Assembly: GCA_033856515.1 (NCBI GenBank) | Contig: JAWVEY010000047.1 | Span: 62,001 to 126,000 of the forward strand | DNA: 64,000 bases | Origin: JALZKA01 sp033856515 | GTDB taxonomy: Bacteria > Actinomycetota > Thermoleophilia > Solirubrobacterales > 70-9 | Direction: 5' to 3' | Part shown: piece after piece, positions 32,490-41,500 of the stretch | Position numbering within the stretch: position 1 is the stretch's first letter | How the letters are laid out: each line of letters begins with the position of its first letter | The notes under the pieces: generated by a model | The model's database searches: none | What the model was told of the DNA's origin: nothing | What the model saw: the letters and a program-made list of their open reading frames with translations, nothing else | Made by a program: the position numbers and the translations under genes

Positions 32490-33554
32490 CTAACGCGGGG
32501 CGCCACTCCCATACTCGCAACCGCTGAACTCCGAGTCCGGGTCCTCGTCGAAGCAGCCGTCGACGTTCTTACCCCCGAAGTGCGAGTCGGTCCCCGGGCC
32601 GCCGTACACCTCGTCGTTTTCGGAGCCGCCCATCACGATGTCGTTGCCTTCTTCGCCAAAGATGCCCGGTGTGGACTCCAACCCGTGCGCCCGGCTTCCC
32701 TGATTGGGCTTGTCGAAGCCGCTTTGGCCCTTGAGGATGTCGTTGCCATCACCGCCCTGGACGCTGTCTTGGCCGTTCCCGGCGAAGACCCGGTCCTTGC
32801 CGTCGCCGGCGTCGATGTCGTCCCGGCCACCACGGCCGCAGATGACGTCGTCTCCGCCCAGGCCTTCGATCACATCTGCGTCTGGCGTGCCGACGATCAC
32901 GTCGTCTCCAGGCGTTCCCGTGTTGCCGGAGACCGTTGCGGCCTGGGAAGCGCAGCGCTGCTGCGCCTGACCAGCCCGGTGGCGGCTGAACTCGCACCCA
33001 TTGAATGTGTTGGTTCCCTCGTCGTCGAGGCAGCCGTCGAAGCCGTACGAGCCGTTGTGGTCGTCGTTCCCTTCCTCACCAACGAGGATGTCCCCGGCGG
33101 CGCCCCCGCCGATGGTGTCGTTGCCCTCGCCGCCGAACAGCCCGCCCTGCTGGCAACCGTTGCCTCCTCCGCGCTTGATGAAGCAGCCGTCCTCTCCACC
33201 TTGGCCGCGGATGTGGTCGTTGCCGTCGCCGCCATCCACGAAGTCCTCCTGGGACCCCGCAAAGACCTTGTCGTCGCCGTCACCGGCGAACACCTCATCA
33301 TCGTCGCCGCGGGCGCAGATCTTGTCGTCGCCGCCCTTGCCCTCGATCTCGTCAGGGCCGTTGGTGCCGACGATCACGTCGTCGCCGTTCGTGCCGACAT
33401 TTCCGGCCACGGTCGCCTTCTTCTGGTTGCAGCGCGGCCCGGGCTGGTCGCCGCCGGCCGACGCCTCCATTACTCCAGCGAGCACGACAACCGTCGCGAT
33501 CACGAGCGCCGTCGTCGTTGCCACGAACAACCGAGCCTTCGCCGTCGAGATCAA
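32490..33554 (-). CDS. Secreted RTX-type calcium-binding repeat protein (paralog 2)
   Basis: A 354-residue paralog of the genes at 30876 and 33592. Signal peptide VATTTALVIATVVVLAGVMEASA, two RTX halves each opening with QxATVxGNxGTxGDDVIVGT and ending FDGC(L/F)DxE...GCE(F/Y). GGxGNDxIxG repeats are dense. The start is TTG, supported by a strong SD (AGGAGG) five bases upstream. Confidence 0.88.
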   Translation of the reverse strand: MISTAKARLFVATTTALVIATVVVLAGVMEASAGGDQPGPRCNQKKATVAGNVGTNGDDVIVGTNGPDEIEGKGGDDKICARGDDDEVFAGDGDDKVFAGSQEDFVDGGDGNDHIRGQGGEDGCFIKRGGGNGCQQGGLFGGEGNDTIGGGAAGDILVGEEGNDDHNGSYGFDGCLDDEGTNTFNGCEFSRHRAGQAQQRCASQAATVSGNTGTPGDDVIVGTPDADVIEGLGGDDVICGRGGRDDIDAGDGKDRVFAGNGQDSVQGGDGNDILKGQSGFDKPNQGSRAHGLESTPGIFGEEGNDIVMGGSENDEVYGGPGTDSHFGGKNVDGCFDEDPDSEFSGCEYGSGAPR

Positions 33555-33591
33555 TGTCGCCTCCTGCTAGTGGTGTCCTCAGCGAGCCGAA

Positions 33592-34656
33592 TCACGGGGG
33601 TGGCGGGGCGCTCCCGTACTCGCAGCCGATGTACTCGCTGTCGGGATCCTCGTCGAAGCAGCCGTCGAAGTCATCGCCGCCGGAGAGGAAGTCCGTCCCG
33701 ATCTGTCCGAAGATCTGATCGTTCCCGGAGCCGCCGCTCACGATGTCGTTCCCCTCCTGGCCATAGATGCCGCCGGGGAAGTCCGTGATACCACGGTCGT
33801 TCTGCTCGTTGGGCGGCTGGTCGGGACCGCTCTGCCCACGAAGATCGTCGTTGCCCTCGCCGCCTTCGATGTGGTCCCGGCCGTTGCCGGCGAAGACGAC
33901 GTCCTTGCCGTCGCCGGCAAAGATGATGTCGCGACCGCCGCGAGCGCAGATCCGGTCGTTGCCGCCCTTGGCGTCGATCGTCTCGCCCTGAGCGGTTCCG
34001 ACGATCACGTCGTTGCCCTCGGTCCCGGTGTTGCCGGGCACGGTGGCCGCCTGCGCGCCGCAGCGGCGCTGCTTACCGCCGGCCTTGGCCGCGTTACGGA
34101 AGACGAACTCGCAGCTGTTGTACGTGTTGGTGCCGTTGTCCTCGTCGGTGCAGAAATCCTCGCCGTACGACCCGTTGTACGTGTCGTCGCCGTCATCGTC
34201 GAAAAGCGTGTCGTCGCCCGCACCGCCGCCGATGACGTCGTCACCGTCGCCGCCGATGAGCCCGGGTTCGGCTCCCTTGCCAAGGAAGCCGTCGTCGCCG
34301 CCCTGGCCGCGGATGTGGTCGTTGCCGGGTCCGGCATCCACGAAGTCGCGCTGGGCGCCCGCATAGATCAGGTCGTCCCCGTCACCGCCTTCGATCTCGT
34401 CTTGGCCGCCGCGGCCGCAGATCTTGTCGTCGCCGCCCTTGCCGTCCATCTCATCGTGAAAGTCGGTGCCGACGATGATGTCGTCGCCGGGGGTGCCGAT
34501 CACGCCATTGACCGTGGCCTTGTGCTGGTTACACCGCGGTCCGGGCTTGTCGCCACCGGCGTTCGCCGCGTCCGTGATCAGCACGACTGAAAGCGCAGCC
34601 AATCCGAGCGCTACCGCCGCCGAAATTCCCAGGGTCCGAAACTGCCTCAAGGTCAT
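33592..34656 (-). CDS. Secreted RTX-type calcium-binding repeat protein (paralog 3)
   Basis: Third 354-residue paralog, 37 bases upstream of paralog 2. Signal peptide ISAAVALGLAALSVVLITDAANA, two RTX halves with GGDGDDLI and GGKGNDRI-type repeats, each ending in a Cys-bearing FDGCFDE...GCEYGS or its variant. The middle region has an asparagine-rich stretch. An SD (GGAGGGG) precedes the ATG. Calcium-stabilised surface or extracellular protein by family knowledge. Confidence 0.88.
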   Translation of the reverse strand: MTLRQFRTLGISAAVALGLAALSVVLITDAANAGGDKPGPRCNQHKATVNGVIGTPGDDIIVGTDFHDEMDGKGGDDKICGRGGQDEIEGGDGDDLIYAGAQRDFVDAGPGNDHIRGQGGDDGFLGKGAEPGLIGGDGDDVIGGGAGDDTLFDDDGDDTYNGSYGEDFCTDEDNGTNTYNSCEFVFRNAAKAGGKQRRCGAQAATVPGNTGTEGNDVIVGTAQGETIDAKGGNDRICARGGRDIIFAGDGKDVVFAGNGRDHIEGGEGNDDLRGQSGPDQPPNEQNDRGITDFPGGIYGQEGNDIVSGGSGNDQIFGQIGTDFLSGGDDFDGCFDEDPDSEYIGCEYGSAPPPP

Positions 34657-34719
34657 TTGCCCCTCCGGTTTGACGATGCCCCACTGCCTCTAGTCAGCGG
34701 TAAGCCCGACTTTACACCT

Positions 34720-35643
34720 TCATAGGTTCCAATTGAGTTGTCGTCCGATTAAGCCCTCCAGGTGGGCGACGTCGGGACGAAAAGTCCCTGCAAGCTGCCC
34801 TCGAAGCTCAGGCTCGAGCTCGGGCTTTGCGGCCTCACCCGAATCGGGATCGTGGACCATCCGCTCGACCAGCCAGCGCATCCGCTCGGGCAGGCGATCG
34901 AAGTTGCGATCCAGGGCGCGCAGGCCCGGCACGCGCACCGCGCGGTCCATCAGGCGGTAGCCGCCCGAGCCCTTGCCGCTGCCCGTCTCCCACTCGCGGT
35001 CGAACTCGGGCGAGGTGAAGCCGGGCTCGACGCCGCAGAACTCGAAAACGCGCCGCACGGTCGCGTCGCGCTCCGCGCCGAGCTCTTCGCGGGAGACGAC
35101 CAGGATGCGATCGGAATCGAACGCCTCGAGGTACGGCTCGAGCTGGAACGCGTAGAGCCCGCGCTGGACGTAGGCGCAGCCGGGGTCCGAGACGGCATCG
35201 GAGAGCTCGCGGTCCTCATATCCACCGCCAACGTTGTGGAGGTAGTGCGAGAGCAGGCGGTCGATCGGGTGGCGCACCACGTATATGAGGCGAGCGTCCG
35301 GGCCGAGCGTCTCGCGCATGCGCTCGGCCACGCCTGTGAAACGAGGGCGGTTCGTGTAGTGGGGCGACGTTTCGCCGCGGACGGCCCTGTCGGCCGGGAA
35401 GTGGCCGCGGTACCAGTCGGCTCCCAGGCCCCAGTTCAGCTCCTCGACGAAGAAGTTGAGCTCCTTCGGGCGGGACATCCCGATCTCCGGATGGAGGTTC
35501 AGGTAGTGGTGAAGGCTTGTGGTGCCGCACTTGAGGCCACCGATCACGATCAGGTTCGGCAGCGCGCCTTCGGCACCGCCTCGCCTCGCTCGCCCGGCCT
35601 TCTTGCGCTCGGCGGCAAAGCGCTCGTGCGCGCGGGCGACCAT
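34720..35643 (-). CDS. Sulfotransferase domain protein
   Basis: A 307-residue sulfotransferase of the Sulfotransfer_1/3 type. The 5'-phosphosulfate loop is GGLKCGTTSLHHYLNLHP and the 3'-phosphate strand VVRHPIDRLLSHYLHN; FDREWETGSGKGS is near the C-terminus. The start is uncertain: ATG 35643 gives a normal N-terminus, while ATG 35682 lies at the edge of a GGGGTCAGACCCC palindrome. It follows the HAD gene on the same strand. The acceptor is unknown; this is the second sulfotransferase in the window. Confidence 0.85.
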   Translation of the reverse strand: MVARAHERFAAERKKAGRARRGGAEGALPNLIVIGGLKCGTTSLHHYLNLHPEIGMSRPKELNFFVEELNWGLGADWYRGHFPADRAVRGETSPHYTNRPRFTGVAERMRETLGPDARLIYVVRHPIDRLLSHYLHNVGGGYEDRELSDAVSDPGCAYVQRGLYAFQLEPYLEAFDSDRILVVSREELGAERDATVRRVFEFCGVEPGFTSPEFDREWETGSGKGSGGYRLMDRAVRVPGLRALDRNFDRLPERMRWLVERMVHDPDSGEAAKPELEPELRGQLAGTFRPDVAHLEGLIGRQLNWNL

Positions 35644-35665
35644 CGCCTCGTCGGCAGGATCCGGA

Positions 35666-35713
35666 GGGGTCAGACCCCTCATACGGCGCTCACACTCGAG
35701 AGGGGCGTGCCCC
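35666..35713. repeat. Palindrome array, GGGGTCAGACCCC class with decayed units
   Basis: A perfect GGGGTCAGACCCC at 35666-35678, a decayed unit GGCGCTCACACTC 19 bases later at 35685, and GGGGCGTGCCCC at 35702. It fills the gap between the HAD gene and the sulfotransferase and supplies an in-frame ATG (35682-35680) at its edge. Confidence 0.8.
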
Positions 35714-35720
35714 TCATCCT

Positions 35721-36407
35721 TCAGCCTTTCGCGCCGAGCCTGGCAGCGGCGTCTCGGAAGGTCTTTACCTCCGCGGTCGGCTTCGCGCGTCCTTCGAGCT
35801 TCTCGCCGTGGCGGTTCACCCAGATCACGGGCACCTTCATCTTGATCGCCGGGGCGATGTCGGAGTCGTAACCCGAAGCGATGTGGACCCAGCCCTTCTT
35901 CGAGCCAAGGCGGCGCGCGCACTCCTTGAAGTGGGCCTCGTCCGGCTTGTAGGAGCGGACCTGCTGGGCGGTGACGACGATGTCGAGCTCGGTTCGCAGA
36001 TGGCGCCGGGATACGCCCAGGAGCTTGTCGTCGATGTTCGAGACGATGCCCACGTCGTAGCGGCCGGAGAGGCGGTCCATCGCCGCGTTGGCCTCGCGGA
36101 ACGGCTGCCAGCGGGGGACGGAGTCAGGCACGAACTGGGCGCGCGACGGCTCGAGCTCCCACCCGATCTCGCCCGCGACCTTGACCACCGCTCGGCGAAG
36201 GACCTCGGCGTAGAGCTCGTAGGAGCCGGACATGATCTCGGCTTGGACCTCCATGAAGCGCGCCAGAAAGGCCGCCTCGTCGAGGTTGATGCCGTCGCGG
36301 TCGGCCTCCTTGCGAAACGATTCGGAGAGCCCCTTCTCCCAGTCGATCAGGGTGCCGTAACAGTCTGTTGTGACTGTCTTGATCTCCTTGAACTTGGGAA
36401 GTGGCAT
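35721..36407 (-). CDS. HAD-family hydrolase, haloacid dehalogenase type II-like
   Basis: A 228-residue HAD hydrolase. Motif I is TDCYGTLIDWEKG with the nucleophile Asp15, motif II is VSNID, the lysine of motif III is in RSYKPD, and motif IV acids follow in IASGYDSDIAPA. The DxYGT form of motif I and the cap helices fit L-2-haloacid dehalogenases. CATAAT lies 12 bases upstream of the ATG. Substrate not determined. Confidence 0.87.
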   Translation of the reverse strand: MPLPKFKEIKTVTTDCYGTLIDWEKGLSESFRKEADRDGINLDEAAFLARFMEVQAEIMSGSYELYAEVLRRAVVKVAGEIGWELEPSRAQFVPDSVPRWQPFREANAAMDRLSGRYDVGIVSNIDDKLLGVSRRHLRTELDIVVTAQQVRSYKPDEAHFKECARRLGSKKGWVHIASGYDSDIAPAIKMKVPVIWVNRHGEKLEGRAKPTAEVKTFRDAAARLGAKG

Positions 36408-36493
36408 AAACGGCGGGGGATTATGGCAGGGAGGTCCCGATCGGATTTCGGTGTCGAATAAGCTGCCGCCCGCGCTGTAAGCGCCCTCTCCCG

Positions 36494-37636
36494 ATGGACC
36501 TACTCGAATACCAAGGCAAAGAGCTCTTCGCCAAACACGGTGTCCCCACGACCGTGGGCAAGCACGCAGCGACCGTCGATGACGCCGTCGCCGCCGCCGA
36601 GGAGCTCGGCTATCCGTGCGTGGTCAAGGCCCAGGTGGCGATCGGCAAGCGCGGCAAGGCCGGCGGGATCAAGATCGCCTCCAACGTCGATGAGGCACGT
36701 GCCCATTCCGAGGCGATCCTTGGCATGGACATCCGCGGCTTCACCGTGCACGACCTCTGGATCGAGGGCGCGTCTGACATCGCCAACGAGTACTACGCCT
36801 CGATCATCCTCGACCGCTCCGAGAAGAAGCTCATGGTGCTGCTCTCGCGCATGGGCGGGATGGACGTCGAGGAGATCGCCGAGAAGGACCCGAACGCGAT
36901 GGTCAAGCGCCATATCGAGCCCAACTTGGACCTCGACCTGGACCTCGGCCGCGAGCTCGCCCACGAGGCAGGGCTCGACGACGACGTCGTGGACGGAGTC
37001 GCCGAGATGCTCCAAGGCCTCGCGAAGGTCGCCGTCGCAGAGGACGCGACGCTGATCGAGATCAACCCGCTCGTCGTCACCGGCGACCGCAAGGTGATCG
37101 CGCTCGACGCCAAGATCACGATCGACGGCAACTCGATGTTCCGCCACCCCGAGCTGGCCGAGCTCTCTGACTCTTCCGCCGAGGACCCGCAGGAGGCGAT
37201 GGCCAAGGAGCGCGGCCTGACCTACGTAAAGCTCGACGGCAACGTCGGCATTCTCGGCAACGGCGCGGGCCTCTGCATGTCCACGCTCGACGTCGTCGCC
37301 CAGGCGGGCGGCGACCCCGCGAATTTCTTGGACGCCGGCGGCGGCTCGAAGGCCGAGGCGATCGTCGACGCGCTCGAGGTGATCACCTCGGACACGAAGG
37401 TCACCGCCGTGCTCTTCAACATCTTCGGCGGCATCACCCGCTGCGACGAGGTGGCCAAGGGCATCATCGAGGCGACCAACCAGATCGGCCTGACGCTCCC
37501 GCTGGTCGTTCGCCTGGACGGCACCAACTCCGAAGAGGGCCTGAAGCTCCTGGCCGAAGCCGGCCTGGACAACCTCCACAACGAGAAGACGATGCTCGGC
37601 GCAGCCGCGCGCGTAGTGGACCTGGCGAACCCATGA
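36494..37636 (+). CDS. sucC: Succinyl-CoA ligase (ADP-forming) beta subunit
   Basis: A 380-residue ATP-grasp subunit: MDLLEYQGKELFAKHGVP start, KAQVAIGKRGKAGGI, the nucleotide-binding region and the C-terminal NIFGGITRCDEVAKGI. It joins CoA to succinate with the alpha subunit in the TCA cycle. It overlaps sucD by four bases (ATGA). Confidence 0.96.
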   Translation: MDLLEYQGKELFAKHGVPTTVGKHAATVDDAVAAAEELGYPCVVKAQVAIGKRGKAGGIKIASNVDEARAHSEAILGMDIRGFTVHDLWIEGASDIANEYYASIILDRSEKKLMVLLSRMGGMDVEEIAEKDPNAMVKRHIEPNLDLDLDLGRELAHEAGLDDDVVDGVAEMLQGLAKVAVAEDATLIEINPLVVTGDRKVIALDAKITIDGNSMFRHPELAELSDSSAEDPQEAMAKERGLTYVKLDGNVGILGNGAGLCMSTLDVVAQAGGDPANFLDAGGGSKAEAIVDALEVITSDTKVTAVLFNIFGGITRCDEVAKGIIEATNQIGLTLPLVVRLDGTNSEEGLKLLAEAGLDNLHNEKTMLGAAARVVDLANP

Positions 37637-38505
37637 GCATCATCGTCAACTCCGAGACCAAGCTCGTCGTCTCCGGCCTGACCGGCCGCGAGGGGACCTT
37701 CCACGGCCTTCGCAACCGCGACTACGGCACCGACCTCGTCGCCGGCGTCACGCCTGGCAAGGGCGGACAGGACGTGGACGGCACCCCCGTCTACGACACC
37801 ATCGCCGAGGCTGTCTCCGAGGCCGGCGCGAACACCTCGATGGTCTTTGTCCCGGCGCGCTTCGCCGCGGCCGCGATCGACGAGGCGATCGACTCCGGCG
37901 TCCACACCGTCATCGCGATCACCGAGGGCATACCGGTCCACGACATGCTGAAGACCTACTGGAAGGCCCGCGAGGCGGGCGTCCGGCTGATCGGCCCCAA
38001 CTGCCCCGGCGTCCTGAGCCCCGGTGAGGCGAACGTGGGGATCATTCCCGCGCAGTTCTTCGACCCGGGCCCGATCGGCGTCGTCTCGAAGTCGGGCACG
38101 CTGACCTACCAGATCGGCAACGAGCTGAAGCAGGCCGGCGCGGGCAACTCGTCCATCGTGGGCATCGGCGGCGACCCCATCGTCGGCTCGGACTTCATCG
38201 ACATCCTCACCCTGTTCGAGGAGGACGACGCCACCGAGCTGATCGTGATGGTCGGCGAGATCGGCGGCGATGCCGAGGAGCGCGCAGCCGAGTTCATCGC
38301 CGAGCGCATCTCGAAGCCGGTCGTCGGCTACATCGCCGGCTTCACCGCACCGCCCGGCAAGCAGATGGGCCACGCGGGAGCGATCATCTCCGGTTCATCG
38401 GGCACCGCCCAGGCAAAGAAGGACGCACTCGAAGCAAAGGGCGTACGGGTCGGCACCTCGCCGACCGAAGCGGCCCAGATCGCCGTCGAAGTCCTGAGCG
38501 CCTAA
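37633..38505 (+). CDS. sucD: Succinyl-CoA ligase (ADP-forming) alpha subunit
   Basis: A 290-residue subunit with the CoA-binding VSGLTGREGTFHGLRNRDYG, GPNCPGVLSPGE, and the phosphohistidine loop GKQMGHAGAIISG. Its ATG overlaps the sucC stop (ATGA). A GGTGCC palindrome follows the stop codon by a few bases. Confidence 0.96.
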   Translation: MSIIVNSETKLVVSGLTGREGTFHGLRNRDYGTDLVAGVTPGKGGQDVDGTPVYDTIAEAVSEAGANTSMVFVPARFAAAAIDEAIDSGVHTVIAITEGIPVHDMLKTYWKAREAGVRLIGPNCPGVLSPGEANVGIIPAQFFDPGPIGVVSKSGTLTYQIGNELKQAGAGNSSIVGIGGDPIVGSDFIDILTLFEEDDATELIVMVGEIGGDAEERAAEFIAERISKPVVGYIAGFTAPPGKQMGHAGAIISGSSGTAQAKKDALEAKGVRVGTSPTEAAQIAVEVLSA

Positions 38506-38511
38506 GAACCC

Positions 38512-38549
38512 GGTGCCTGGCACCAAGGGGGTGGGGTGTTCACCCTCTT
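38512..38549. repeat. GGTGCC palindrome plus adjacent G/C hairpin after sucD
   Basis: A single GGTGCCTGGCACC core at 38512-38524 is followed by AAGGGGGTG and CACCCTCTT (38525-38533 and 38541-38549), which pair at 8 of 9 positions. This second hairpin could stop transcription after sucCD although no T-tract follows. Confidence 0.6.
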
Positions 38550-38594
38550 GGGGGGTTGACTTGGGGCCTTGCAACCGTGAGTGTGGGCAGGCTG

Positions 38595-41500
38595 ATGATT
38601 GGTCGGAGGGAAACCGCACTCAGGATGGCGCTTGCGTTCGCCGCGATCGTCGCGGCGTTATTGGTGCTCGGGGTCCCGGCGGCGCAGGCCCAGAACCCAC
38701 AGGCGCCCGTCGACGTTGGGCTCACGATCTCTGACAATCCGGATCCGGTCGCGACCAACGACCCGAACTTCCAGTACCAGTTCCAGGTCCAAAACTTCAC
38801 CTCGACCAACATCGCTTACGCCGTCGAGGTCGTGTTCGACATTCCGCACCACGTCTCGCTTCCATCGATCCCGGGCGGCTGCTACCAGCCAGCCGGGGAC
38901 AAGTTGGTCTGCACCATGGGAAGCATCGAACCTTTTGGCATCAGATCCCGGAACATCCCCGTCAAGCACCTTCTGAACGGCCCGATCAACTTCCAAGGGA
39001 CTGTGAATTCCGGCATCCAGGCCGACCCGGTTCCCGGGAACAACACCGATTTCGAGACGACGACCGTGACCGGCACTCAGGCCCCGAGCTGGACGGTTTC
39101 CGTCAACCGGGTCGGCCCAGGCACGGTCAGGGGCCACGGGATCAGCTGCGGCATCGACTTCAATCCGGGCCTTGATTGCGAAGAGCCCTTCTCCGAGGGT
39201 GGGACGGCAACCCTGCGGGCGAATGACGCCGAGAACTTCGTCGCCTGGGGCGGCGATTGCGCGTTCGCCGGCACCAACACCGTCTGCTCCCTGCCGGTAA
39301 CCGGAAACATGAACGTTGACGCAACTTTCGTCGCGTCGCAGCCCCCGTCTGCGGGCTTCCACATCGACCGTGAGACCGGAGAGCCTCGGGAGATGGTCAT
39401 GTTCGACGCCTCCTCCGTCATCAATGCCACCACGATCTCCTACCAGATGGACCCGCCCGGCCCGGGCGGCTTCAAGGGAGGTTTCACCACGAGCGGGTTG
39501 TCGCCGTACACAGGGATGCGGCTCACCGACCCCGGTACGTACTCGATCAAGCAGACAGTCACCGGGCCGGGGGGTGCCGCGACCGTCATCAAGGACGTCA
39601 CGATCGACGGAAGTACGAACTTCCTCGGAAAGCCTCCGCCCAGCGTCAGCTTCTCTGCCGGAGACGAGGCGCTCATCCAACCCAGCGTCGCGAGCACTCA
39701 AACGTGCGCCATCAACGGACAGCTCGTGGTCGGGCTCGCCGAGGCGCAAGGCTGCTTCTTTCATGCGGCGCAACCGGAAGACCTGCCGGCGCCGGAGCGA
39801 GACGTGGCAGACGAGAACTGGTCCCTGAACCTGCTGTTCGCGTCTCTTAACCAACCGGAGTGTCAAAACCAGGACGACCTTCCGGCGGCGTGCGCCGAGG
39901 CGGCCGCGAAGCAAGGCGTTGACATCTACTACACGCGCGGGACGATGATGCTCAACGGGATGAAGGTGACTCCCGCAGCCGGCGCCGCGGTCGTGTTCTA
40001 CCCCGCTATCGGAAAGGTGGTCTCTTCGGACGCAAAGATCACCTTCGAGGGTGAGGAATTCCCCGCGTTCCCCGCCCACACCGGCGAGCTCAACCTCGAC
40101 GTGGGGATAAGCGACTTCACGACCACGAGGAAGGCACTCCCACTCTTCACCTTTAAGGGCACCGACCTGCCGGACATCGGCGGCTTCAAGATCGACGGTG
40201 ACATCAGCATCGCGCTCGCCCAGGAAGGGGCGCGCCGTTTCTCTGAGCTCGCGGTGAACATGAAACTGCCCGAGCAGTTCGCGACCTCGGCTGACACCCG
40301 GCCTTCGGGCGGCGTCAAGCTGCAGGCAACCAACGCCGAGGGCATCGTCCTCTCGGACATCGTCATCGACGTCCCCGAAGCGTTCCTCGGCAGCGTGCGG
40401 ATGACCGACCTCAACTTCACCTACAAGCGGGGCGGCGAGGTCCCGCCCACCGCGGATCCTGAGTGCACGAGAAAGTGGTGGAAGGCGAGGGGGGAGATTT
40501 ACATCCTTCCGGAAGGTGACGAGGACGGCAACGGGTTGGACATGAATCCGCCACCTAACCGCGAGGGTGTCGCCTTCTGCGCGGGCACCTTCCACAGCGC
40601 CGGCGGCGAGTTCAACTTCTCGGACGCGACGGCTCCCCAAATCTTCCCGGGCGTCCTCCTCAAGGCACTCGCGTTCAACATGCAGCTCGACCCGGCGGTG
40701 TTCTCAGGGAGTGGCCGCATTGAGTCCGGCAAGATCGTCACGGCCTCGGGCGGGCTACTGGTCGCCTTCGCACGGCCCGAGGCCCCCTACACCATCAAGG
40801 CCGAAGACGGCGGCGGCACCATGGACTTGCTGGACGGCCACGTCCTGAAGTCCACATCGTTCGCTCTGGGCGGCGACGTCGCCGTGATCCTCCCGGGAGA
40901 TGGACCAGACGATCCCGGGCTCGCCCTGGCCAACGCCTCTTTCCTTTACAGCTACCCCGACTACGTCAAGGCCGACGGCCTGGTCCGGATCGACACCTTC
41001 CTCTACACGATCGAGGCCTTCGGCGGCTTCCAGGCGAACGCATTCACCCGCAAGTTCGACGCGTTCGTCGGCGGCAACGTGTGCCTCGCGGGCGGGATCT
41101 CGATCGAGGGCTATTCCGGCTGCGTGGGCGGCGAGGCCAGGGTCTCGAGCAAGGGAACGTCCGTCTGCCTGATCCTCATCGACGATGGGTTTGAGCCCGG
41201 CATCGGCTACGCCTGGGGCGACACCCTCCCGCACATCTTCAACGGCATCTCCGACGGCTGCAAGCCAAGCCAGTACTGGGAGACGGATATCAAGCCACCC
41301 TCGGCACGGGCGCTGGCAGGTGTCGAGCACTCCGACGTGGCCCTCCGAGGCGGCGCCGAACCGGTCTCGTTCACCGTGAAGCCCGGCGATGAGACGAAGA
41401 ACGTCGAGCTCCATGGCGTCGGCGGCGCGCCGGCGGTCGAGATCGAGGCGCCCAACGGCGAGACGATCACGACCGTCCCGAACGAAATGCAGATCGGCGA

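Noticed and set aside
30969..34590. Long plus-strand ORFs (30969-32024, 32580-33788, 33871-34590) opposite the RTX genes
   Set aside because: They are antisense shadows of GGxGxD repeats in high-GC DNA; translations are Val/Ala-rich with no family features and no start signals.
38556..38561. TTGACT as -35 box of a promoter for the giant secreted protein
   Set aside because: The 17-base spaced -10 position reads GAGTGT, a poor match; no convincing promoter was found.
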